Positions 23,517-29,493 of a stretch of 29,493 bases of DNA are shown here, piece by piece. Within the stretch, counting starts at the first letter, position 1. Every line of letters starts with the position of its first letter. The stretch covers positions 1-29,493 of the forward strand of contig JAVBJN010000070.1 in NCBI GenBank assembly GCA_031546985.1, written 5' to 3'. Made by a program: the position numbers and the translations under genes. The stretch comes from JAVBJN01 sp031546985 (GTDB lineage Bacteria; Bacteroidota; Bacteroidia; Chitinophagales; Chitinophagaceae). The notes beneath the pieces were generated by a model, which saw only the letters and a program-made list of their open reading frames with translations, was not told the origin of the DNA and did no database searches.

Positions 23517-23524
23517 CAAAGGTA
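23517..23524 (-). promoter_or_regulatory. -7 promoter box of clpS
   Basis: The minus strand reads TACCTTTG, an exact consensus match, 21 bases upstream of ATG 23495. The only upstream TTG (23541-23543, 16-base spacer) lies inside the preceding terminator loop. Confidence 0.5.
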
Positions 23525-23529
23525 CGAAA

Positions 23530-23554
23530 AAGAGCGGCCACAAGGACCGCTCTT
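23530..23554 (-). terminator. Terminator of the acyl-CoA dehydrogenase gene
   Basis: The 8-base stem AAGAGCGG (23530-23537) with CCGCTCTT (23547-23554) has a 9-base loop and, on the minus strand, leads into TTTTT. It is 43 bases past the stop and 6 bases from the clpS -7 box. Confidence 0.82.
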
Positions 23555-23597
23555 ACACACACTATGAACAAAGCATGAATTTGCTCTGCGTCTTCAA

Positions 23598-24737
23598 TTA
23601 TCTCAGCACGTTACGGCTGATAACGATACGCTGTACCTCAGAAGTACCTTCGTAGATCTGGGTGATCTTAGCGTCGCGCATCAGGCGTTCCACGTGGAAT
23701 TCTTTCACATAACCGTAACCACCGTGGATTTGCACCGCTTCGTTGGTTACTTTCTGCGCCATGTCAGAAGCATACAGTTTAGCCATAGCCGCGCTCTGGG
23801 TATAATCCAGACCGTTGTCTTTTTCCCATGCCGCTTTCAGGCACAGCAGACGGGCAGCTTCTACTTCGGTAGCCATATCAGCCAGTTTAAACTGGATAGC
23901 CTGGTGGTTACTGATTTCGGTACCGAATGCTTTTCTTTCTTTAGAATATTTGATAGCCAGCTCCATTGCTCCGCTTGCAATACCCAGTGCTTGTGAAGCG
24001 ATACCGATACGGCCGCCGCTCAGCACTTTCATTGCGAATTTGAAGCCGAAACCGTCTTCGCCAATGCGGTTTTCTTTAGGCACTTTCACATCCTGGAACA
24101 TAATGGAGTGTGTATCACTACCACGAATACCCATTTTGTTTTCTTTTGCACCTACCGTTACACCAACAGAATCCTTTTCTACGATAAAGGCGTTGATACC
24201 TTTATGGCCCAGCTCAGGATAAGTTTGCGCAATAACCAGGTAGTAAGAAGCGGAGTTACCGTTGGTAATCCAGTTTTTAGTACCATTCATCAGGTAATGG
24301 TCGTCTTTTTCCTCAGCGGTTGTACGCTGCGAAGTAGCATCAGAACCCGCTTCAGGTTCGCTCAGCAGGAATGCCCCGATTTTCTGACCGCTAGCCAGGG
24401 GAACCAGGTATTTTTGTTTTTGATCTTCTGAACCGTATTTTTCCAGTCCCCAGCAAACCAGGGAGTTGTTAACGCTCATACATACAGAGGCAGAGGCATC
24501 TACTTTAGAAATCTCTTCCATAGCCAGCACGTAAGAAATGGTGTCCATTCCGGAACCTCCGTACTTAGGATCTACCATCATACCCATAAAACCCAACTCA
24601 CCCATTTTCTTTACTTGTTCGCCAGGAAACTTCTGGTGTTCATCTCTTTCTATAACTCCAGGCAACAGTTCGTTCTGAGCAAACTCGCGTGCTGCCTTCT
24701 GGATCATCAGGTGTTCTTCAGTAAGCTGGAAATGCAT
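23598..24737 (-). CDS. Acyl-CoA dehydrogenase
   Basis: A flavoprotein that makes the alpha-beta double bond in short or branched acyl-CoA during fatty-acid or branched-chain amino-acid breakdown. The 379-residue protein has the N-terminal helical domain (1-110), the FAD/substrate signature SEPEAGSDATS in the middle, GGRIGIASQALGIA (about 240-253), GYGYVKEFHVERLMRDAKITQIYEGTSEVQR near the end and the catalytic base in QIYEGTSE (E363), the position used by short-chain (butyryl-CoA) enzymes. Length is normal. A well-formed promoter lies upstream and a terminator downstream, so it is a single-gene unit. Chain-length preference is inferred. Confidence 0.93.
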   Translation of the reverse strand: MHFQLTEEHLMIQKAAREFAQNELLPGVIERDEHQKFPGEQVKKMGELGFMGMMVDPKYGGSGMDTISYVLAMEEISKVDASASVCMSVNNSLVCWGLEKYGSEDQKQKYLVPLASGQKIGAFLLSEPEAGSDATSQRTTAEEKDDHYLMNGTKNWITNGNSASYYLVIAQTYPELGHKGINAFIVEKDSVGVTVGAKENKMGIRGSDTHSIMFQDVKVPKENRIGEDGFGFKFAMKVLSGGRIGIASQALGIASGAMELAIKYSKERKAFGTEISNHQAIQFKLADMATEVEAARLLCLKAAWEKDNGLDYTQSAAMAKLYASDMAQKVTNEAVQIHGGYGYVKEFHVERLMRDAKITQIYEGTSEVQRIVISRNVLR

Positions 24738-24767
24738 AGGATTGTGTTAATTTAATATACAGGAATG

Positions 24768-24797
24768 CAAACCTACATTAAGGATTTTAAAAGTCAA
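24768..24797 (-). promoter_or_regulatory. Promoter of the acyl-CoA dehydrogenase gene
   Basis: On the minus strand, TTG (24795-24797) and TAGGTTTG (24768-24775) are separated by exactly 19 bases, the best Bacteroidota promoter match in the window. The box lies 30 bases from ATG 24737. Confidence 0.75.
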
Positions 24798-24895
24798 AGT
24801 AAAAATACCCACACTCAGCTAACTGACTGATTATCAGCTAAACAAAAGTATCCACATTAAACCCACACAGCAAGAAGGCAAAATATCGGGGCCTG

Positions 24896-25220
24896 CCAGT
24901 GGTGGGGGAAAGGCTCATTTGGTCTCGTGAAGGGTGAGAAGTTAAAAGTGAATGAGATCTCGACCGTATCGCCGTGAGCGCCATCCGTTACGCCCCAACC
25001 CCCCGTTGCGCCATTGCGCGCAAACCGCCGTGCCACTGCGTTCCCACATGGAGCGGGACAGGCTGTTGTAAGCCTTGTTTCTTTGCGTCATCATTTCTCC
25101 GCGTCTTTACGTGCCACCCCGCCGTACCGCTGTGCCGCCGCGAGAAACCAGCCCAACTTGCCTACCTCAATGATCTACCAACCGGGACCTGGCAGAACCT
25201 GCGGACCTGACAGGTCTAAG
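24896..25220. repeat. GC-rich intergenic mosaic element, copy B
   Basis: It begins with CCAGTGGTGG (24896-24905), then GGGTGAGAA (24932-24940), and ends with CAGGTCTAAG (25211-25220), the same order as at 14254-14390. Between them is an extra stretch of about 190 bases made of imperfect repeats of short words such as CCGTTGCGCC, CCGCCGTGCC and CTTTGCGTC. No protein sense was found. Confidence 0.5.
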
Positions 25221-25271
25221 AGGCTTTCCTTTAATTATATGTAAACAAGCAGGCCAGAATAGGCGCTAAAC

Positions 25272-25302
25272 TTGTATGGCTAGCACATTTTCAATACTTT
25301 TG
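25272..25302 (+). promoter_or_regulatory. Promoter of arginase
   Basis: TTG (25272-25274), a 20-base spacer and TACTTTTG (25295-25302) match the Bacteroidota consensus. The expected transcript has a leader of about 70 bases before ATG 25380. Confidence 0.65.
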
Positions 25303-25379
25303 AAATATTACATAAGCTAAATGCCTGATAGTGACACCATTGTTATACATCACCTCACACAGGCAGTAAATATGACTTT

Positions 25380-26327
25380 ATGAAAAACATCAAAATCATT
25401 GAGGTCCGGTCGGAACTGGGTGCTGGCACCCGGGGCGCAAGCCTGGGCGTAGATGCCATTAAGATTGCCGCACTGGATTATATGAGCAACTTTTTTGTGC
25501 ATTTCCCTACCGAAGAGGTACCCAATGAAAACAAACTGTTGTACGAACCCATTGAATCACCTTACGCCAAACGCATCCGCGGGGTACATACCATGTACGA
25601 CCGGGTGAGCAAAGCGGTATGCGAAACCGTAAAATCAGGCTTATTCCCGATTATACTGGCTGGCGACCACAGCACAGCTGGCGGCACCATCGCGGGCATT
25701 CGCATGGCCAAACCCAAAAGCAAACTGGGTGTGATCTGGATCGACGCACACGCAGACCTTCACTCTCCTTATACTACCCCATCGGGCAATATGCACGGCA
25801 TGCCCCTGGCCGTATCTATGGCCGAAGACAACCGCGACTGCCAGGTGCACAACCTGGATGCCAAAACCGTAGAAGCCTGGGACGCGCTCAAAAACCTGGG
25901 CAAAATATCGCCCAAAATTCATCCCGAAGATGTGGTTTTCATTGCCCTACGCGATTTTGAGAAAGAAGAAGAGCATGTGATTAAGAAATACGGCATTAAA
26001 GTAATCTCAGTTCAGGAAGTGCGCCGTAAAGGTGTAGAGCAGGTAACCCGCCAGGCCATCCTGCACCTGAAAGACTGCGATGAGATTTATGTATCGTTCG
26101 ATGTAGACAGTCTCGACTCTTCTATCTCCCGTGGTACGGGTACCCCGGTTCCCAACGGGCTGAAAGAAAAAGAAGCAGAAGATCTGGTGGCCAAGCTCAT
26201 GCAAAACCACAAAATCTGCTGCCTGGAGATCACCGAAGTAAATCCCACGCTCGATAAAGAAAACCTGATGGCCGAGATCGCCTTTAATATTCTGCAACGG
26301 AGCGTGAACCTCTTATTAATGAACTAA
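25380..26327 (+). CDS. rocF: Arginase (ureohydrolase family)
   Basis: Hydrolyses arginine to ornithine and urea with a two-manganese centre. The 315-residue protein has all ureohydrolase metal motifs: AGDHS (94-98, H97), WIDAHADLHSP (120-130; D122, H124, D126) and SFDVDSLD (239-246; D241, D243). The arginase-type TPSGNMHGMPL (133-143) favours arginase over agmatinase, as does the SELGAGTRGASLG opening. After DVDSLD the usual Pro is Ser (SSISRGTGTPVPNG). The late EITEVNP carries the substrate-side acid. It has its own promoter and a terminator. Agmatinase or another ureohydrolase cannot be fully excluded. Confidence 0.88.
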   Translation: MKNIKIIEVRSELGAGTRGASLGVDAIKIAALDYMSNFFVHFPTEEVPNENKLLYEPIESPYAKRIRGVHTMYDRVSKAVCETVKSGLFPIILAGDHSTAGGTIAGIRMAKPKSKLGVIWIDAHADLHSPYTTPSGNMHGMPLAVSMAEDNRDCQVHNLDAKTVEAWDALKNLGKISPKIHPEDVVFIALRDFEKEEEHVIKKYGIKVISVQEVRRKGVEQVTRQAILHLKDCDEIYVSFDVDSLDSSISRGTGTPVPNGLKEKEAEDLVAKLMQNHKICCLEITEVNPTLDKENLMAEIAFNILQRSVNLLLMN

Positions 26328-26349
26328 CGTTTCTTTTATTATTTAACAC

Positions 26350-26380
26350 ACAAATCCATCCTATATTCGGGTGGATTTGT
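26350..26380 (+). terminator. Terminator of arginase
   Basis: ACAAATCCA (26350-26358) pairs with TGGATTTGT (26372-26380). Further CC/GG pairing and a G-T wobble extend the stem to about 12 bases, with a 7-base loop. TATTTTAAGG follows, just before the next gene. Confidence 0.72.
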
Positions 26381-26392
26381 TATTTTAAGGAT

Positions 26393-26842
26393 ATGGAACC
26401 CGATTGGATTTACAAGCCATTTGAAAGGCTTACGGCAAAGGAGTTGTACGACGCGCTGCACCTGCGCAGCAAAGTGTTTGTGCTGGAGCAGAACTGTGTG
26501 TACCTGGACCCAGACGGGAAAGATGAAGCATGCTTTCACCTGCTGGGTTATGTTAATGGGAGACTGGCTGCTTACGCCAGAATCGTACCCCCGGGCATAA
26601 GCTACCCGGAACTGTCTTTTGGCCGGGTGGTATCTGAGCCCGACCTTCGGGGCAATGGATTAGGCCGCCAGTTGCTGCACAAAACACTACAACTCTGCCT
26701 GCGGCATTATGGCGATGTGCCCGTTCATATTGGCGCACAAAGTTACCTGCGGGCTTTTTACGGCTCAGTGGGCTTTGAGCAGGTGGGCGAAGAATATATA
26801 GAAGACGGCATTCCGCATATTTCGATGATCAGACAACCGTGA
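26393..26842 (+). CDS. elaA: ElaA-type GNAT acetyltransferase
   Basis: A 149-residue GNAT-fold N-acetyltransferase using acetyl-CoA. The N-terminal part matches the ElaA subfamily: WIYKPFERLTAKELYDALHLRSKVFVLEQNCVYLD (5-39). The acetyl-CoA loop is VVSEPDLRGNGLGRQLL (R/Q-x-x-G-x-G/A type), and the last strand region has AQSYLRAFYGSVGFEQVGEEYIEDGIPH. The natural substrate of ElaA proteins is not established. Its stop overlaps the GTG start of the patatin gene (GTGA at 26839-26842), so the two are probably translated in a coupled way. Confidence 0.87.
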   Translation: MEPDWIYKPFERLTAKELYDALHLRSKVFVLEQNCVYLDPDGKDEACFHLLGYVNGRLAAYARIVPPGISYPELSFGRVVSEPDLRGNGLGRQLLHKTLQLCLRHYGDVPVHIGAQSYLRAFYGSVGFEQVGEEYIEDGIPHISMIRQP

Positions 26843-29202
26843 ACCAAACTATGACCTGTAGACGAATCCTTTACCTCACATTGCTGCTATTGGCCATCAA
26901 CCTAACCACGCAAGCCCAGAAAAGGCCCACGGTAGGGATATGCCTCAGTGGCGGTGGTGCCAAAGGACTGGCCCATATTGGCCTGCTGCGGATCATGGAT
27001 TCGGTGGGGGTAAAAGTCGATTACATTACCGGTACCAGCATGGGTGGCATTGTGGGTGCTTTATACAGCATGGGTTATTCAGGCAGTGACCTTAAGAAAA
27101 TAGCAGCGCTTATCGACTGGTCGGCGGTGGTTAAAAATAAAGTACCGCTGCGCAACATCAACATTGAAGAAAAGGATGAATACGGCAAATACATCATAGA
27201 AATGCCGATCAAAAAATTCATTCCCAAACTGCCCATTGGCCTGGTAGAAGGACAGGCACTGCAAAAGATATTAACCACCCTCACCTTCCCGGCCTATAAA
27301 ATCACCAATTTCGACAGCCTGCCCATTCCTTTCCACTGCATAGCAGCGGATATTAAAACAGGACAGGCGGTAGTACTGCGTGATGGCAACCTGATGGAAG
27401 CTATGCGGGCTTCGGTAGCCATTCCGCTCATTTTTACCCCGGTAGAAAAAGGCAATATGCTGCTGGTAGATGGTGGCCTGGTGCGCAACTTTCCGGTACA
27501 GGACGTAAAAGCAATGGGCGCAGATATCGTTATTGGCAGCTACACTGGTTTTAAAGTGTATGACCCCGATGAGGTAAACGACCTGTACAAGATATTTTCG
27601 CAAACCCAATCTTTTCACCTCACAGACGAAGCAGCAGAGCAGATCAAGCAATGCGATATCCTGGTCAATTATGAACTGAGCAAATATGGCGCAGGCGCGT
27701 TCTCGAGCTATAAAAAGATTATTGAGATCGGCGAAGTACAAGCCAGGAAGATGCTGCCGGAACTGATTAAACTAGCCGAAGACCAGAAAAAATTTCCGCC
27801 GGCACCCGAACGCAGGGTTATTCTCAACAACTTTACCGATTCGCTGCTCATTACCTGCACCGAAATCGACAACCGGGATCCTAACCTCGACCACCTGGTG
27901 ACCAGCAAACTGAACATCGAGATCAACAAGAAATACCCCTACACCGAAATCCAAAAGCGTATTGACAATATATATGGCACCCGCTTTTTCGACAAAGTGT
28001 ACTATACCTTGCAACCCGATATTAACGAAGGTACCAGCCTTACGGTAAAAACACTGGCGCCCCGCCCGGGTGCATTCAAATTTGCACTGCATTACGATAA
28101 TGAGCTGGCTGCGGGCATTTTACTAAACGTCACCTACAGGAACCTGGTGCTTAAGCGGTCGCGCATTATGGCCACACTGGACCTTGCGGAATTGCCCAAA
28201 GGGCGGTTAAACTATTACAAATTCATAGGCGAGAACGAAAATTTCTGGCTGGGCGCCAATGTAGATGCGGAGTACATCCGGCTGAACGATTTTATCTACA
28301 ACTCTGCCCAAAGCCGGCTTAAGTTTTACAACGAGTTTTTCCAGGCTACTTTTTCCATTAACCGCACGGTGCATAAAAACAGTTATTTCTACCTGGATGC
28401 CCGGCGCGATTACAGCAATTTTTACCCGCAGCTGAATCCGCGTAACCTTCCGTTTCCTCCCCCGCTGTCGATAACCCAGTTTAAATACAGTAACCTTTCT
28501 AACGGATTGGGCTTTATGCAAAACTCGCTGAACCAGGTTCAGTTTCCCGACCGGGGCAATCTGTTTAAGACAGAAACAAGATTGGTTTGGTGGCAGCAAA
28601 ATGTAACCAATGCTTACATTTACGATTACAACACCCTTACCGGAAGCGACCTTAGAAACACCAATTTCTCCCCTACTTATTTCCGGTTTTATGCAGAGGA
28701 AGAACATATTCACCGGATAAATCGTCACATCAGCGTTATCGAAAACGGTTTCTGGGGCGGCGGCGTACCCATTACCGGGAGCAAAAACGGGCAACTCATT
28801 GGTGGTGTGCCCCAGCCAGACAATCCCGACCCTTATTTCCTGGGCGGAGCAGAAAAAAGGTTTCGCGAAAACTTTGTGCCTTTTGCAGGTATGTCCACCG
28901 GTAGAAAAGCCTACGGCCAGCTCATTAGCCTGGGCATTGCCGCACAGTACTCCCCTATCGATTTCCTGTTTATTATTCCCAGGTTCAACATAGCGGCCTA
29001 CAGCGATTTCTTCGGCGACTTCTACACCCACCTGTTTGAACCCAATTTCGAAGATGACCAAAGCAAACCGGTAGGGCATGTATACGGCGGAGGCTTGCAG
29101 GTGGGGCTCAAAACCCCAATTGGCCCTATCAGTGTAATGGCTTCTAAAAACAACCAGGAAAACCGCATGTATTATTACTTCACGCTTGGGTTTAAGATGT
29201 AG
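26839..29202 (+). CDS. Patatin-like phospholipase fused to POTRA and outer-membrane beta-barrel
   Basis: A 787-residue three-part protein. It opens with a signal peptide (after MNQTMTCRRI: LYLTLLLLAINLTTQAQ). The patatin lipase domain (about 30-310) has the oxyanion glycines SGGGAKGLAHIG (37-48), nucleophile GTSMGG (S67) and the catalytic DGG (D211). A POTRA-like domain follows (about 330-410: LNIEINKKYPYTEIQKRIDNIYGTRFFDKVYY), then about 370 residues of amphipathic strands ending in YYYFTLGFKM, a barrel related to BamA/FhaC. This is the layout of type Vd (PlpD-like) secreted lipases, though whether the lipase is released or kept at the outer membrane is unclear. It starts at GTG 26839; ATG 26851 is an alternative. 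It overlaps elaA by 4 bases. Confidence 0.9.
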   Translation: MNQTMTCRRILYLTLLLLAINLTTQAQKRPTVGICLSGGGAKGLAHIGLLRIMDSVGVKVDYITGTSMGGIVGALYSMGYSGSDLKKIAALIDWSAVVKNKVPLRNINIEEKDEYGKYIIEMPIKKFIPKLPIGLVEGQALQKILTTLTFPAYKITNFDSLPIPFHCIAADIKTGQAVVLRDGNLMEAMRASVAIPLIFTPVEKGNMLLVDGGLVRNFPVQDVKAMGADIVIGSYTGFKVYDPDEVNDLYKIFSQTQSFHLTDEAAEQIKQCDILVNYELSKYGAGAFSSYKKIIEIGEVQARKMLPELIKLAEDQKKFPPAPERRVILNNFTDSLLITCTEIDNRDPNLDHLVTSKLNIEINKKYPYTEIQKRIDNIYGTRFFDKVYYTLQPDINEGTSLTVKTLAPRPGAFKFALHYDNELAAGILLNVTYRNLVLKRSRIMATLDLAELPKGRLNYYKFIGENENFWLGANVDAEYIRLNDFIYNSAQSRLKFYNEFFQATFSINRTVHKNSYFYLDARRDYSNFYPQLNPRNLPFPPPLSITQFKYSNLSNGLGFMQNSLNQVQFPDRGNLFKTETRLVWWQQNVTNAYIYDYNTLTGSDLRNTNFSPTYFRFYAEEEHIHRINRHISVIENGFWGGGVPITGSKNGQLIGGVPQPDNPDPYFLGGAEKRFRENFVPFAGMSTGRKAYGQLISLGIAAQYSPIDFLFIIPRFNIAAYSDFFGDFYTHLFEPNFEDDQSKPVGHVYGGGLQVGLKTPIGPISVMASKNNQENRMYYYFTLGFKM

Positions 29203-29221
29203 CTGCAGCCCCACAAAAATT

Positions 29222-29493
29222 TGTCATGCTGCCCGGCAGGAGCAGCATCCCTTTAAATTGATCATCAAAGAAGAGATCCTGCTTTCGCTCGTTCATCGCT
29301 CCGCAGGATGACAAGCAAATAAATGGTTGTCATCCTGCCGACACAGGAGAGCAGGATCCCCTTTTAAATTGATCCTCAAAGAAGAGATCCTGCTCTCGCT
29401 CCTACCTCGCTCCGCAGGATGACAAGCAAATAAATGTGTGTCATCCTGCCGACGAAGTAGAGCAGGATCACCTTTTAATTTGATACTCAATGT
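29222..29493. repeat. Tandem array of nested inverted repeats (GATCCTGC family), cut by the window edge
   Basis: Two full units and one partial unit start at 29222, 29328 and 29439 (periods 106 and 111). Each begins TGTCATnCTGC, then has GCAGGATC (29351-29358 in unit 2; GCAGCATC in unit 1 at 29242), GATCCTGC (29275-29282; 29386-29393) and closes GCAGGATGACA (29303-29313; 29414-29424). A linker of 14 bases beginning AGCAAATAAATG follows each full unit. The outer and inner arms are inverted copies, so each unit can fold into two side hairpins or one long stem. Related to 14444-14560. The minus-strand frame here (with CHPAER) comes from the repeat and is not a gene. Confidence 0.85.

Larger units (their letters stand above)
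24738..25379. other. Gene-free island between acyl-CoA dehydrogenase and arginase
   Basis: 642 bases. The left part (24738-24880) is AT-rich and holds the acyl-CoA dehydrogenase promoter; the middle (24896-25220) is the GC-rich mosaic repeat; the right part (25225-25379) holds the arginase promoter. Short frames at 24974-25244 have repeat-like composition (Cys, Arg, Pro rich) and are not believed to be genes. Confidence 0.6.

Noticed and set aside
24974..25244. Two short plus-strand frames rich in Cys, Arg and Pro
   Set aside because: Composition follows the GC-rich repeats; no ribosome site, no promoter and no conserved motif.
28207..29214. 335-codon minus-strand frame opposite the patatin-barrel gene
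   Set aside because: It lies within a clear beta-barrel coding region, has no motif, and begins inside the downstream spacer. A shadow frame.
29293..29490. Minus-strand frame with repeated HLFACHPAER
   Set aside because: It arises because the tandem repeat keeps a frame open; such frames are common false genes over this kind of repeat.
29222..29493. Possible CRISPR array
   Set aside because: Units are over 100 bases, nearly the whole unit is repeated, and there are no spacers of constant size or cas genes.

Overview
The window looks like ordinary chromosome from a Bacteroidota bacterium, most likely of the Chitinophagaceae type. Support for this: many gene starts are preceded by the Bacteroidota -7 promoter box TAnnTTTG, several with TTG 18-21 bases upstream; the primary sigma factor is short and lacks region 1.1; and several families are largely Bacteroidota-specific (DUF3822, DUF4249, GWxTD protein, WbqC-like protein, WG-repeat protein). 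The genus is an inference. I found no rRNA, tRNA, CRISPR array, insertion sequence, phage or toxin/defence genes inside the window.

Layout. 1-410 has no gene but carries three tandem strong-looking promoters, all firing leftward out of the window, and the terminator of the next gene. 411-5833 holds arginine decarboxylase, a WbqC-like protein, a secreted GWxTD protein with an LEA-type partner, pyrE and a NUDIX hydrolase. 5858-7707 is a tight leftward operon: DUF3822 protein, rsmD, coaD. 7773-11729 holds a MATE exporter, a secreted TPR protein, folB and a WG-repeat protein. 11778-14197 is trxB followed closely by a lipoprotein joining a cytochrome c-like domain to a beta-propeller. 14198-14631 is a gene-free repeat island. 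14632-17796 carries a DUF4249 lipoprotein, the primary sigma factor gene rpoD and, divergently, a threonine-aldolase-family enzyme. 17985-19746 is a run of three small envelope genes: a lipocalin-like lipoprotein that seems to start at ATT, a cytochrome P460-like lipoprotein and a predicted beta-barrel. 19933-24737 holds valS, a small secreted protein, clpS and an acyl-CoA dehydrogenase. 24738-25379 is a second gene-free repeat island. 25380-29202 holds arginase, an ElaA-type acetyltransferase and a patatin/beta-barrel fusion. 29203 to the end is a tandem array of nested inverted repeats.

How the genes fit together. Most are housekeeping: pyrimidine (pyrE), CoA (coaD), folate (folB), thioredoxin recycling (trxB), translation (valS, rsmD), transcription (rpoD), regulated proteolysis (clpS) and fatty-acid or branched-chain oxidation (acyl-CoA dehydrogenase). 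Arginine decarboxylase and arginase compete for arginine but sit 24 kb apart under separate promoters. A second theme is the envelope: about nine predicted exported proteins or lipoproteins.

I did not find a convincing new multi-gene system. The best leads are the outward triple promoter, the ATT start codon, the RsmD that lacks its motif IV acidic residue, the structured intergenic repeats, and the redox lipoproteins.
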